From positions 1 to 53,629 of the forward strand of contig JBCCCR010000039.1 in the NCBI GenBank assembly GCA_039033415.1: DNA of 53,629 nt, given 5' to 3'. This DNA is from Pseudomonadota bacterium (GTDB lineage: Bacteria > Pseudomonadota > Gammaproteobacteria > Xanthomonadales > SZUA-38). Of the stretch, positions 45,247-53,629 are shown one piece after another (position 1 is the stretch's first letter; each line of letters begins with the position of its first letter). A program made the position numbers and the translations under genes. The notes beneath the pieces are model-generated. The model did no database searches. It was not told the DNA's origin and saw only the letters and a list, made by a program, of their open reading frames with translations.

Positions 45247-48200
45247 TCAGAAACGCCAATCCACGCCGATTCCGAACTCGCGGCCCCGCTTAAAGGTCCG
45301 CGTGAACTCGTCTCCCTGGGTAAACAGCACCCGATCGTCAAGCAGGTTTCTTGCGTTAAAGCCAAGTTTCAAAGAGCCATCCAGGAAGGTCTGGCTGAAG
45401 ACAAAATCCACAACGTGAGTGGGCTGCTCAAAGATGTCTGGCACCCCCTGCGCGCCGACAAAGCTGATTCGCTCGCCGAAGGTGTTGTAGAGCAGCGTCG
45501 CCTTGATGCCGCGGTCTTCGTTGTCGTAGCCGATCTGCAGGTTAAACACATACGGAGACTGGCCCTGTAGTTCCCGGTTGAGGTTGGTGAGGCGGCCCGC
45601 CTGCTCTTCGGTAATTTCCACGCTGGAGTCGATGTAGCTGTAATTGCCGGCTACGTACAACTTCGAGAACAGCCCGAGATCCCACCAGCGCTGCAGCGGC
45701 TCCAGGCTGCGATAAAACTCCAGCTCAAGGCCGTTGATTTCCGCAGCCTGCACGTTGCCTACGGTGGTGCTCTGGGCCGAGCCGCCCAGAAAAATCAGCT
45801 CAATTGGGTTCTCCAATTCTTTGCGAAACAGCGCAACGGAGATGTTGTTGATGGTGTCGAAGTATCGTTCCCAGCGCAGGTCGTAGTTGGTGATGTTGAC
45901 CGGCACGAGATTCGGGTTACCGTTGATGTTCAGGTCAAGCTCAGGATCGGTGTAAAGAGACGTGGACGCCTCGCGAAATTCCGGACGCGTGGTGGTCTCA
46001 CTGAAGCTAAGCCTTAGCTGGGTGGCGTCACTAAATGACCAGGTGGCGCTAACGCCAGGATACTTTTCGTCTGTCTGGATATCCGACACGACAGGCTCGC
46101 TGGTGTCGAAGCGGTCGACGGTTGTCACGTTCTGGTCAAAAGCCTCGTCCCGGATACCCAGATAGACGCGAAGCTTGCGCCAGGTTGCGTCGACCGAAAG
46201 ATACTGGCCGTCGATGGTCTGGTCCGCGAAGTAGGTATCGGAGCTGAGCGTCCGCTCAAAAAACTGAAACCCACCGTCAGGTGAAATGTTGATCGGGTCC
46301 AAAACCGTTTCGGGGTCTTGCCTGCGAAGATCACGGTCACGGCAATCGCGACTGCGACACTCAAAGCGGAACCGACGAATGAACGAGTTTCGATCTTTGT
46401 CGACCTTGTTGATGCCGGCACCAAAGGACACGGAGAGATCATCCCACTCCACGGGCAGCCGAAGATCGACCGCGTAGTTGGTGGCGTTGTCCTCCAGCAG
46501 CGACCAGAATCGCTCGTTCGCCGTGTTGCTGCCGGTAAACACAAAATCGCCTTCACCGAAGTCGGTATAGCTGTAGCGCCGCGCGTCGGGGGAGTCTCGG
46601 AACGTATCCGCGTCGGAGTAAAACCAGCTGATTTCAAAGTCGGCCAGCTTCGGAAACACGTGCTTGCCGTTGAGCTGCAGCGCAGAGAGCTCCCGCGACT
46701 CAAATTCGAGGAACGTTTCCTCGATGATGTTGCCCTCGATCTCCAGGCCGCGTGAAACCCGCGTTTCGTCCTCAGAATTGCGGAGCCGCATGCCGGTGAA
46801 ACTCAGCTGGTGAAGGCCTTTCCAGTCGATCCCGGCCGACAGGTAGTTGGTGATATTGATGAACCGGCGGGTGATGTCGACATCAAAATCGGTTGCGGTC
46901 GTCAGACGGATCTCATCATCAACGAGGAACCCGAAGAACGAATCGCGGGTTTCAAAGCGGTTGCGGAAATCCTGATCGTAGGCATAGACCGCCAGCGCAC
47001 CCGCGGTTACGTCACCCCAGTCTCCGCGCCAGCCTCCGGAAATTGTCAGGTTGTAGTCAGCCGGCAGCTCGCGCGGGCGATTGTTGTAAATCGTCGGAAG
47101 CTCTTGCCCGGTGGTATCCGTGAGAGAAAAGTCGGGCGTCGGGAAGGCTCGGGTTCCATCATCTTTGCCGAGAAAGTCGTCATTACCGCCGCGGTAGTCC
47201 CCACCGCTGTCCCAGGTCGACTGGTTGTGCCAGGCCGACGAAACGCCAACCCGATAAAAACTGCTGGCAGGGATGCCGGTGGTTCGAAGGTTGATGGTGC
47301 CGCCGCCAAACTCCGCCGGCATGTTGGACTCAAAACTCTTCTGGACCAGGACGCTGGCGAGGATATCCGCCGGAAACAGGCTCAGCGGCACGACGCGACG
47401 CGTTGGGTCGGGGCTGGGGATGTTGGCGCCGTTCAAGAGCACGCTTGAGTAGCGTTCACCCAGGCCGCGCACGTACACATATTTCCCGTCCACCAGCGTC
47501 AGGCCGGTAACTCGCTTCAACGCACCGGCCGCGTCGCCGTCACCCGCGCGGGATATGGCCTCCGCGCCGAGCACGTTGGCAACACCCGAAGACGTTCGCT
47601 GCTCCTCGAGCACCGAGGCCAGCGAGCCTTCGACAAACGGCTCAAGCACCACAAACTCGGGCAGCTCCAGACCAGCCGGTACCAGCTCCACCTCCAGCGG
47701 CGTGGTTTGCTCGCTCACGATTTCGATGCCGTCCTGGGTGAGGGTCGCATGCTCCCCGTGCATCACGGATATCGAATAGGTGCCCGGCGGCAGGTCGACC
47801 TCAAACAAGCCGTCCGGGCTGGTCTGTAAATCGACTGGCGTACCGCTGATGAAGATCCGAGCGCCGCTTACACCCTCGCCCGTCTCAACTGAGAACACTT
47901 TGCCTGAGAGCTTGCCGGGATCGCCGGCGACGATGAGCTGCTCGGCCTCGCCGCTGGCCTCGAGACCCTGTCCCTGGTTGGAACTGTCGAGGACGATACT
48001 GGCGTCCCGGCCATCATCAAAAATCGTGACCAGCAGCTGCGCCGATTCGTCGGGAATGAGGTTGAGCGGCAGCGTTGCAATCAGCGCTTCTGCGCTACGG
48101 ATTGTCAGCTCGTGCTCGCCTGGCGCCAGCTCAAAGAACAGCGCTCCGCGAGAATCGGTCTCGCCGATCAGCTCATCATCCAGCACCTCGATTCCCGGCT

Positions 48201-48390
48201 GGGGAACGCCACCGGAGAAAACGAAGATCGACAGCCGAGCGTTTTTGGGTGGCGGCTCCGGTTCATCAGTGGCTGGCGCCTGGGCGGTTGGGCCAGCCTG
48301 CGCGTCATCTCCCGGCGCCGACTCCTGCGCGTGAGCACCCGCCATCGCTAGCAGCAGCAAGGCCGCGATATGGATCCAGAGTCTGGTCAT
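45247..48390 (-). CDS. TonB-dependent outer-membrane receptor with carboxypeptidase-like N-terminal domains
   Basis: 1047 aa. Signal peptide (IAALLLLAMAGAHA). Two Ig-like carboxypeptidase-regulatory/PEGA-type domains follow (about 50-115 and 155-235; VFSGGVPQPGIEVLDDELIG, GKVFSVETGEGVSGARIFI). The TonB-box region near EFVVLEPF and the plug follow (VANVLGAEAISRAGDGDAAG, VYVRGLGERYSSVLLNGA, SFESNMPAEFGGGTINLRT). The beta-barrel ends in VDWRF with terminal Phe. Receptors with this N-terminus resemble SusC/oar-like transporters of large substrates. Starts 6 nt after the TPR gene and is probably the last gene of the TonB2 operon. Confidence 0.94.
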   Translation of the reverse strand: MTRLWIHIAALLLLAMAGAHAQESAPGDDAQAGPTAQAPATDEPEPPPKNARLSIFVFSGGVPQPGIEVLDDELIGETDSRGALFFELAPGEHELTIRSAEALIATLPLNLIPDESAQLLVTIFDDGRDASIVLDSSNQGQGLEASGEAEQLIVAGDPGKLSGKVFSVETGEGVSGARIFISGTPVDLQTSPDGLFEVDLPPGTYSISVMHGEHATLTQDGIEIVSEQTTPLEVELVPAGLELPEFVVLEPFVEGSLASVLEEQRTSSGVANVLGAEAISRAGDGDAAGALKRVTGLTLVDGKYVYVRGLGERYSSVLLNGANIPSPDPTRRVVPLSLFPADILASVLVQKSFESNMPAEFGGGTINLRTTGIPASSFYRVGVSSAWHNQSTWDSGGDYRGGNDDFLGKDDGTRAFPTPDFSLTDTTGQELPTIYNNRPRELPADYNLTISGGWRGDWGDVTAGALAVYAYDQDFRNRFETRDSFFGFLVDDEIRLTTATDFDVDITRRFINITNYLSAGIDWKGLHQLSFTGMRLRNSEDETRVSRGLEIEGNIIEETFLEFESRELSALQLNGKHVFPKLADFEISWFYSDADTFRDSPDARRYSYTDFGEGDFVFTGSNTANERFWSLLEDNATNYAVDLRLPVEWDDLSVSFGAGINKVDKDRNSFIRRFRFECRSRDCRDRDLRRQDPETVLDPINISPDGGFQFFERTLSSDTYFADQTIDGQYLSVDATWRKLRVYLGIRDEAFDQNVTTVDRFDTSEPVVSDIQTDEKYPGVSATWSFSDATQLRLSFSETTTRPEFREASTSLYTDPELDLNINGNPNLVPVNITNYDLRWERYFDTINNISVALFRKELENPIELIFLGGSAQSTTVGNVQAAEINGLELEFYRSLEPLQRWWDLGLFSKLYVAGNYSYIDSSVEITEEQAGRLTNLNRELQGQSPYVFNLQIGYDNEDRGIKATLLYNTFGERISFVGAQGVPDIFEQPTHVVDFVFSQTFLDGSLKLGFNARNLLDDRVLFTQGDEFTRTFKRGREFGIGVDWRF

Positions 48391-48396
48391 CGCGAA

Positions 48397-49569
48397 TCAG
48401 GCGCAGCGCCACGGTTCGGCGCGGCAGTCTTCCATGGCCCGGCGGAGCTCAACAGCCTTACGAAACAGATCAGGGCGTTTGAGGAGACTGATGTGGCGAA
48501 TGGCGTCGTCAAACTGATTCATCTTGAAATACGCGTAGGCCAGCGCATAGCGAAGATCTTCCTCCGCTTCCAGCAAACCTGCCCGGTTCAAAGCGTCTTC
48601 CATCGTGACGATGCCGCTGTAGTCTTCCAGCTCCAGCAGGATGGCAAGGCGTTGTTTCAGTTTGATGTCCTGCGCCTGGATTTCCGTATTGAGGCTGAGG
48701 GCTCGATAGAGCTTGCCTGCGCGGCGATAGAGCTCAGCCGCCTCGGAAACGAGCGCGGGATCAGCGAGAGACGCCTGATAAAAAATCTCCGCGGCCGCCA
48801 GCGGGTCACCGCGCCCGAGGTAGGTGTGGGCCTTGACCTTCGCGAGGTCGAGATTCTCCGGGAACTTCAGGCCACCGATTTCTAAGAAGCGCAGCGCCTC
48901 GTTGAACTGACCGGCGCTTCGCAGCGCGTTGCCGATGGCAACGTAGTCCTCAGCGGTCCCTTCCGAGGCGTCGAGGTACGCTTTACCGAGCTCGGCGGCT
49001 TCCTGATACAGAGAAAGCTCGATCAGGTAAAACACCTTTCGGCGGGTGAACGAATAGTTGCCGGGGAAACGCTCAGACGCCGCGGCGAGAATATCCCAGG
49101 TGCTGTTGCGCTCGTTGAGGAGCCAGTGGGCGTGCGCCCGCATGATGTAGGTAGAAGAAAGCCGCGCAGCCGCCTCACCCGCTTTCTCAATCGACTCGAT
49201 CGCCTCGCGGTACTCCTCCAGGGAGTAGTGCACCTGAGCGAGGTAGATGTAGATGACGTCCGGCGTCTGGCCGGTGGTTTCATCGACAAAACCTTCGTCG
49301 ATGGCCCGGTAGAAGTTGGTTTTGGCCAGCGCCGCCTCGCTGCGATTGAGCTGCACCAGCCCGTAAACGGCGTAGTACTTGCCGCGATCGACGTCCTCGT
49401 CCTGCGCGAGATCGACGCTCAGCAGCGCCTCTTCAGCGCGGTCGTAGTGCCCGTCCTGAACGAGCACCGACGCCAGCTCGATGTAGTCAACGTCCTCGTC
49501 TTTCGCCCACACGCAAGAGCAAAGGGCCAGCAAAACGCTGGCCAGGAGGGTGCGCCACATCGGGGTCAT
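48397..49569 (-). CDS. TPR-repeat periplasmic protein of the TonB2 cluster
   Basis: 390 aa with a signal peptide (LLASVLLALCSCVWAKDED) and about eight helical TPR-like pairs (for example GKYYAVYGLVQLNRSEAALAKTNF and AVALAYFKMNQFDDAIRH-type units). A TPR protein follows tonB2 in Vibrio TonB2 loci, and the same order occurs here. It may scaffold the periplasmic side of the complex. It begins 12 nt after the tonB stop; no clear ribosome site, so coupling is likely. Confidence 0.85.
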   Translation of the reverse strand: MTPMWRTLLASVLLALCSCVWAKDEDVDYIELASVLVQDGHYDRAEEALLSVDLAQDEDVDRGKYYAVYGLVQLNRSEAALAKTNFYRAIDEGFVDETTGQTPDVIYIYLAQVHYSLEEYREAIESIEKAGEAAARLSSTYIMRAHAHWLLNERNSTWDILAAASERFPGNYSFTRRKVFYLIELSLYQEAAELGKAYLDASEGTAEDYVAIGNALRSAGQFNEALRFLEIGGLKFPENLDLAKVKAHTYLGRGDPLAAAEIFYQASLADPALVSEAAELYRRAGKLYRALSLNTEIQAQDIKLKQRLAILLELEDYSGIVTMEDALNRAGLLEAEEDLRYALAYAYFKMNQFDDAIRHISLLKRPDLFRKAVELRRAMEDCRAEPWRCA

Positions 49570-49581
49570 GTCGCGAGTCGA

Positions 49582-50208
49582 TTACGAAAGGTCGAAGCGC
49601 ACGCGCTGGCGAGCCCATACGCGTACGCTTTCACCGTTGTAGCTTGCGGGCTCAAACTTCCAGCTTTTGACGCCGGCAACCGCCACGTCCTCGAAGATAC
49701 CGCTGGGGCTGGCCTCGAGCACCTTAACGCGCTCCACGTCACCGGTGGGGCTGATCAGGACCGATAGCAGCACGTAGCCTTCGATACCTTTGGCCTTGGC
49801 TCGGGGCGGATAGGCCATGGCGCTTTGAACGGTGGGTCGGGGCGGATCGTCAACCGAATCGTCGGTCATGACCACGTTATCCGAACCGCCCAGCAGGTCG
49901 CCGGTCAGGTCGCCAAGATCGTCAGCATCAAAGCCCGGCAGGCCCAAGTCCAGACCCGACAGCGATGACAGGCCGGTCACAGGCGCCGGGGCGCGCCGCG
50001 GCTGCGGCTTGCGTGGCGGCCGCTTCTTCTGCACCTGCTTCTTGGGCTTAGGCTTCTCTTTCTTTTCGTAGTCGATCTTCGCCGTCTTGATCTGGTCTTC
50101 GGCCTGCGGACCGTCCGCAAACTTATTGATCAGCACAATGGTGCAAAACACCAGCGAGGATCCGAGCACCATGGACGCCATAGCGATCGAGTGTTTTTTG
50201 ATATTCAT
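49582..50208 (-). CDS. tonB: TonB energy-transducing protein (TonB2 type)
   Basis: Transmits ExbB/ExbD proton-motive energy to outer-membrane receptors. One N-terminal membrane helix (about 8-28), a Lys/Pro-rich spacer (EKKEKPKPKKQVQKKRPPRKP), and the TonB C-terminal domain (about 115-208; AKGIEGYVLLSVLISPTG, VKSWKFEPA, VWARQRVRFDLS). The ATG at 50206-50208 gives 208 aa with the helix at the start; a longer upstream reading overlaps exbD and is not used. It is the short-spacer TonB2 form. Confidence 0.93.
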   Translation of the reverse strand: MNIKKHSIAMASMVLGSSLVFCTIVLINKFADGPQAEDQIKTAKIDYEKKEKPKPKKQVQKKRPPRKPQPRRAPAPVTGLSSLSGLDLGLPGFDADDLGDLTGDLLGGSDNVVMTDDSVDDPPRPTVQSAMAYPPRAKAKGIEGYVLLSVLISPTGDVERVKVLEASPSGIFEDVAVAGVKSWKFEPASYNGESVRVWARQRVRFDLS

Positions 50209-50239
50209 CAATAGAAAAACCTTATCTGTAGTCCCCGGG

Positions 50240-50650
50240 TCAGCCTTCGCCCGCCTCTGCCACCGTTGCCACGCCGACATCTTCGGCACCAGCGAGCCTC
50301 GCCTGGTCAACCACTTCAACCAGACGGTTAGTGGGCACAATCTCGTCGGTCACTACGAGCACCGACTTGTTGGTTCCACCCTTTAACAAATCACGCAGCC
50401 GGCTCTGAATCACCCAAACCCGAATCGGTTCGCCGTTGAGGTAGGTGTCGCCGCCTTTATCGATGTACAGCCGGATCGCCTTGGTCGACGCGACGCTGCT
50501 GCTGGACGCCGCCGGCCGTTCGAGGTCCAGCTTCATGTCCTTCACAAACGTGGTGCTGACCATAAAGAAGATCAGCAGAATAAAGACCATGTCGATCAGG
50601 GGTGAGATATCAATCCCCTCTGGGCCGCGCTTTTTTTCTCGGTATCTCAT
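50240..50650 (-). CDS. exbD: ExbD-family proton channel subunit
   Basis: 136 aa with the single N-terminal membrane helix IDMVFILLIFFMVSTTF containing the conserved Asp of the ExbD proton path. The C-terminal periplasmic domain has LYIDKGGDTYLNGE and VLVVTDEIVPTNRLVEVVDQARLAG. It lies between exbB and tonB in the same operon, 9 nt after exbB. Confidence 0.94.
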   Translation of the reverse strand: MRYREKKRGPEGIDISPLIDMVFILLIFFMVSTTFVKDMKLDLERPAASSSSVASTKAIRLYIDKGGDTYLNGEPIRVWVIQSRLRDLLKGGTNKSVLVVTDEIVPTNRLVEVVDQARLAGAEDVGVATVAEAGEG

Positions 50651-50659
50651 CGGCGTCTC

Positions 50660-51259
50660 TTACACACGGCCAGCCGTCAGCAGGTCTTTGATCTGCGCCA
50701 GCTCAAGCTCCAGCCGGCTTTGCTGCCGATCCAAAAAGCCTTTAACCAGCAACCCTGGAATGGCCACTGCCAACCCCATCTGGGTGGTGAACAGCGCCTG
50801 CGAAATGCCGCCGGCGATGCCGCCGGACTGGGAATAGAGCGACATGTCGCCGAGTGAGTCGAAGGTTTCGATCATGCCAACAACGGTACCGAGCAGCCCC
50901 AGCAGGGGCGCAACGGCAATGATCGAGGTAATCAGCGCGTTGTATTTCTGCAGATCGCGCTCGTAGGGGGAAAACGCGTCGTCCAGATAAGGGCGCGCGC
51001 CGGTGGGATGGGTTCGCACCACCTCAACCCCGGTCAAAACGGCGCGGTCGATGAGGCCCTTCGCCTTGGTAAATTTGCCCTTCTTGGCGCGGCTCAGCAA
51101 GATTCGGACGCTCCGCCGATTGCCTCGCTGCAGCAGCGAAATGCGATAGCCAATGGCAAGCCAGAGCACCACGGTGGCAACGATCAGCGGCGGCATGACA
51201 TAGCCACCCTTGTCCACGTAGGCCAGCAGCTCCGCCAGGATGGTTTCCATCAGGAGCAT
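50660..51259 (-). CDS. exbB: ExbB-family proton channel subunit (ExbB2)
   Basis: 199 aa with the three-helix MotA/TolQ/ExbB core: a first helix near MPPLIVATVVLWLAIGYRI, then IAVAPLLGLLGTVVGMIETF, and GISQALFTTQMGLAVAIPGLL. Start ATG overlaps the ttpC stop (TGATG); an ATG three codons later is also possible. Smaller than TtpC, as in TonB2 systems with two ExbB-like proteins. Confidence 0.94.
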   Translation of the reverse strand: MLLMETILAELLAYVDKGGYVMPPLIVATVVLWLAIGYRISLLQRGNRRSVRILLSRAKKGKFTKAKGLIDRAVLTGVEVVRTHPTGARPYLDDAFSPYERDLQKYNALITSIIAVAPLLGLLGTVVGMIETFDSLGDMSLYSQSGGIAGGISQALFTTQMGLAVAIPGLLVKGFLDRQQSRLELELAQIKDLLTAGRV

Positions 51260-52686
51260 CAGGCGGCCGCCCTCAGCTGCGACTTGCGATCCTGGCTGAC
51301 GTTGATGACGTGAAGCGCCGCTTTCTCCATCTGATCTTTGATGGCCTCGGACCAGCTGGACAGCATGTTTCCGAGCAGCAGCAGCGGGATCGCAACAATC
51401 AGGCCCAGCTCGGTGGTGACCAGGGCAATCGCAATACCCCCAGAAAGCAGCTTCGGATCGCCAGTCCCAAACTCGGTGATGATCTCAAAGGTGGAGATCA
51501 TGCCGGTGACGGTACCCAGCAGACCAAGCAGCGGCGCCACGGCGGCGATGACGAGGATAAAGATCCCGAAGCGATTCAAATGCGGACTTTCGTGCAGGAT
51601 CGCCTCAGAGACGATGTCTTCAATGTGATCCCGATCTTTTTCGAGGTTGCGAATCGATGCCGCCACCACGCGAGCCGGCGCGCTCTTTTTGTTGCGCAGG
51701 TATTGCAGCGCTTCATCCTGGCGCCCCTCTCGCACCATACCGCCGACACGATCACCCAGCTTGCCGGCGCCGGTACTGGCGCCGCGCAGGAACACAAAAC
51801 GCAGCACGCAGAGGAGCAAACCGATGGCACCCAGCGTGACGATTACCCAGCCGATGGTTCCGCCGTCGTTGATAATGTCCACCGGCGTTTTCGCTTTCTT
51901 GGTCTCGACTTCTTTCGCCAGGGACTCGAAGAGGAACACCGGAATGGTGGCTGCGCCGCCGTTCGCCAGGACACCGTTCACGGCTTCCGGGTCGCCGGCC
52001 GGCCAGACCTTCAGCCGTTCGCCGCCGGCAGGCGCCAGCACGGAGGACACGCCAGCACCCCGACCGTAGGCCGCGATGTTCCCGACGCGCAGGATTTCAC
52101 CCGCAATCTCCTCGCCGTCGGCCGTGTAGAAGACGCCCTGCTCGCGCCGTATCTGGCCGAGCGTCTCAATCAGCTGCGCACCCTCGTCAAACAGCGCCGC
52201 CACCCGCTGATCGTCCGTCATGTTCGCGAACGCTTCGCTGTCCAGCGTGCTGATGTCGTATTGCTCGAGGGTCACGCCAGCCTGCTGAAACGTCGCGGCC
52301 AGGATCGCTCGGTTGTCGGCGTTGGCGAGCGCCTGTTCTTCTGAAGCGTTCACCTGCTCGTCGACGGCGTCCGCCTGCGAGTCCAGCCGCACAACGGAGC
52401 GCTGTAGGGCGTCAACCTCCGCCTGCAGGGCATTGGACGCCTGGGCGTTTCGGCTTTTGGTCTGCTCGATCAGCCGCTCCAGCTCGCGCCGCTGCGCTTC
52501 GAGGAAGGCAAACTCGCGCTGGTAAGCCTCTTCAACCGAACGCCCTTGGGGTGCCGGCGCGGGGGCTGGAGCCTGCTGCACCGGCGGCTGCGAGACGCTC
52601 TCGTCCGCGGCCTGATCCTGCGCCAGGCTCACACTCGGCTGCAGAAGCAAGCCGGCCAGCAGCAACGCTGTGATGCGAGCGATCAC
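51259..52686 (-). CDS. ttpC: TtpC-like MotA/TolQ/ExbB protein with long periplasmic N-terminus
   Basis: 475 aa. Signal peptide (TALLLAGLLLQPSVSLAQ), a Gln/Ala/Pro-rich coiled-coil N-terminal region (about 50-130; REFAFLEAQRRELERLIEQ), then a globular periplasmic region. The ExbB/TolQ membrane core follows in the last 210 residues (TIGWVIVTLGAIGLLLCVLR, LVIAAVAPLLGLLGTVTGM, TELGLIVAIPLLLLGNML). The long N-domain and its pairing with a short ExbB are the mark of Vibrio TtpC, which is essential for TonB2 function. GTG start overlaps the DUF3450 stop (GTGA). Confidence 0.92.
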   Translation of the reverse strand: MIARITALLLAGLLLQPSVSLAQDQAADESVSQPPVQQAPAPAPAPQGRSVEEAYQREFAFLEAQRRELERLIEQTKSRNAQASNALQAEVDALQRSVVRLDSQADAVDEQVNASEEQALANADNRAILAATFQQAGVTLEQYDISTLDSEAFANMTDDQRVAALFDEGAQLIETLGQIRREQGVFYTADGEEIAGEILRVGNIAAYGRGAGVSSVLAPAGGERLKVWPAGDPEAVNGVLANGGAATIPVFLFESLAKEVETKKAKTPVDIINDGGTIGWVIVTLGAIGLLLCVLRFVFLRGASTGAGKLGDRVGGMVREGRQDEALQYLRNKKSAPARVVAASIRNLEKDRDHIEDIVSEAILHESPHLNRFGIFILVIAAVAPLLGLLGTVTGMISTFEIITEFGTGDPKLLSGGIAIALVTTELGLIVAIPLLLLGNMLSSWSEAIKDQMEKAALHVINVSQDRKSQLRAAA

Positions 52687-53447
52687 GACGGCACCCGTCC
52701 GGTCAGCGTGTTGGGCAGCTCAAAGTAGCCCTGACGAATCTGCTTCTGAAGCGAATCGAACAGGTTGGCGATGCTGGCGATGGCCTCAGCGTCCGAAACG
52801 GGCTGAAAGCGCCATTCGTTGCCCGCCTGCACCACCTGGCCATACTGAAGGTCTGCGGTTCGGTAAAACATCATGACCGTGCCGATCTTGGCTACGTCGG
52901 CAAGCAGACGCTTCCCGTTAAGATCGATCGTTTGGGAGTAGATGCCGTTTTCCCGGGTCAGGCGGATTTCGTCTTCGTACAGCGCCCACAGCCGGTTTGC
53001 CGCGCGGTTGGGCGGGATGACGTTGGTCTCGAGCTGCACCCGGATCTCCTCCAGCTCGCTAAGCCGCTCTTCTCTTTTAAAAGGAAGCGAGCGCCCGATG
53101 TACGACTCCATGTCGGCAATCGCAGCGAGCACCGCAGGGAGGAGGACGTCGTTGTCGACGCCGGCTTCGGCTGCCTCAGCCTGGTTCTCGCTCAGCTTTT
53201 GCTGAAGCTGCTGGACCTGAGTTTCCAACCGGTTCTGGTTAGCAGCGAGCTCCGTTTTTTGCGCGGCCAGGCTGGCCATCGTGGCGCGCTGCTCGTCCTT
53301 TAATATGTCGAGCTCCTGGTTGAGCTCCTCGACTTCCGTGCGCAGCGTAATCAGCCGACTCGCCAGCTCGTCGATCTCGTCGCTAAATACCGGGGTCGCT
53401 AGGACCAAACCCGCCAGCGCAGATGCGCCGAGCCGCCAAAGTGTCAT
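52683..53447 (-). CDS. DUF3450 periplasmic coiled-coil protein of TonB2 cluster
   Basis: 254 aa, signal peptide (ALAGLVLATPVFSDE) then a long coiled coil (about 28-95, ELASRLITLRTEVEELNQEL and MASLAAQKTELAANQNRL). A globular C-terminal half has VLAAIADMESYIGRSLPF and DLNGKRLLADVAKIGTVMMF. It heads the operon as the DUF3450 gene does in Vibrio TonB2 loci. Exact role not established. Preceded by a Pho-type promoter. Confidence 0.9.
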   Translation of the reverse strand: MTLWRLGASALAGLVLATPVFSDEIDELASRLITLRTEVEELNQELDILKDEQRATMASLAAQKTELAANQNRLETQVQQLQQKLSENQAEAAEAGVDNDVLLPAVLAAIADMESYIGRSLPFKREERLSELEEIRVQLETNVIPPNRAANRLWALYEDEIRLTRENGIYSQTIDLNGKRLLADVAKIGTVMMFYRTADLQYGQVVQAGNEWRFQPVSDAEAIASIANLFDSLQKQIRQGYFELPNTLTGRVPS

Positions 53448-53514
53448 GTTGTTTATCCGTTAGGCCGTTAGGTACAGGAAAGCGCCAGCGCCCTGACGGA
53501 CTTCTGGTGCCGCA

Positions 53515-53548
53515 AGGATAATCAGGCCATATGACACTTTTGTTACAG
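53515..53548 (-). promoter_or_regulatory. Candidate PhoB-dependent promoter of the TonB2 operon
   Basis: On the minus strand, CTGTAAC (53542-53548), AAAA and GTGTCAT (53531-53537) form a Pho box close to consensus. The -10-like TATCCT (53515-53520) lies exactly 10 bp downstream. It is 68 nt before the DUF3450 start and reads into the whole operon. Confidence 0.82.
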
Positions 53549-53629
53549 AGCCCCGAATCGAGCGAAGAGATGTCACTTTTGGTGCTGGCAGACCCAAACT
53601 TTCTCTCTATCGCCGTGATCAGCGCAGCC

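Overview
The window is a GC-rich, densely packed bacterial chromosome segment with no recognisable mobile element, CRISPR array, rRNA or tRNA. Gene content and order point to a gammaproteobacterium: the miaA-hfq-hflX-hflK-hflC-DUF2065-purA series, mutL-amidase-tsaE-nnr, dapA-bamC, tusDCBE, and a Vibrio-type TonB2 cluster (DUF3450-ttpC-exbB-exbD-tonB-TPR). Carbohydrate-poor content, a FadL-like porin, a large TonB-dependent receptor and phosphorus-stress lipid genes would suit an aquatic heterotroph, but no genus can be assigned from the sequence alone.

Layout. 0.2-12.4 kb (minus strand): housekeeping block purA, DUF2065, hflC/hflK, hflX, hfq, miaA, mutL, amidase, tsaE, nnrDE. 12.5-19 kb: queG (plus) converging on pgi-panD, a candidate small RNA with its own terminator, then panC-folK-pcnB (minus), fdxA (plus). 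19.1-25.4 kb: bamC-dapA (minus), bcp and a PIN-PhoH ATPase (plus), an AI-2E-type permease and a FadL-like porin (minus). 25.6-29.2 kb: a NeuC-type epimerase, a DegT-type aminotransferase and an unknown exported protein (plus). 29.2-30.6 kb: tusDCBE (minus).

30.6-53.6 kb reads as a phosphorus-starvation island. It carries phoB-phoR, ppk, ppx and phoU. Next come a glycosyltransferase-PAP2-arsenate reductase operon and an opposing operon of a PlcP-like metallophosphoesterase and a DksA paralogue that has lost half its zinc ligands. Last is a complete TonB2 energising system with a 1047-residue receptor and a 611-residue secreted beta-helix-like protein. Candidate PhoB-binding sites (7-bp CTGTCAT-like half-sites at 11-bp or 22-bp spacing) lie upstream of phoB, ppk, the glycosyltransferase, the PlcP-like gene, the beta-helix gene and the TonB2 operon. 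In three of them (phoB, beta-helix gene, TonB2 operon) a -10-like hexamer sits exactly 10 bp downstream of the last half-site.

Main proposal: the TonB2 system, its receptor and the beta-helix protein form a PhoB-controlled outer-membrane uptake system for a phosphorus-containing substrate. It would act beside PlcP/glycosyltransferase membrane-lipid remodelling. The sequence supports the regulation and the gene set; the substrate is inference.
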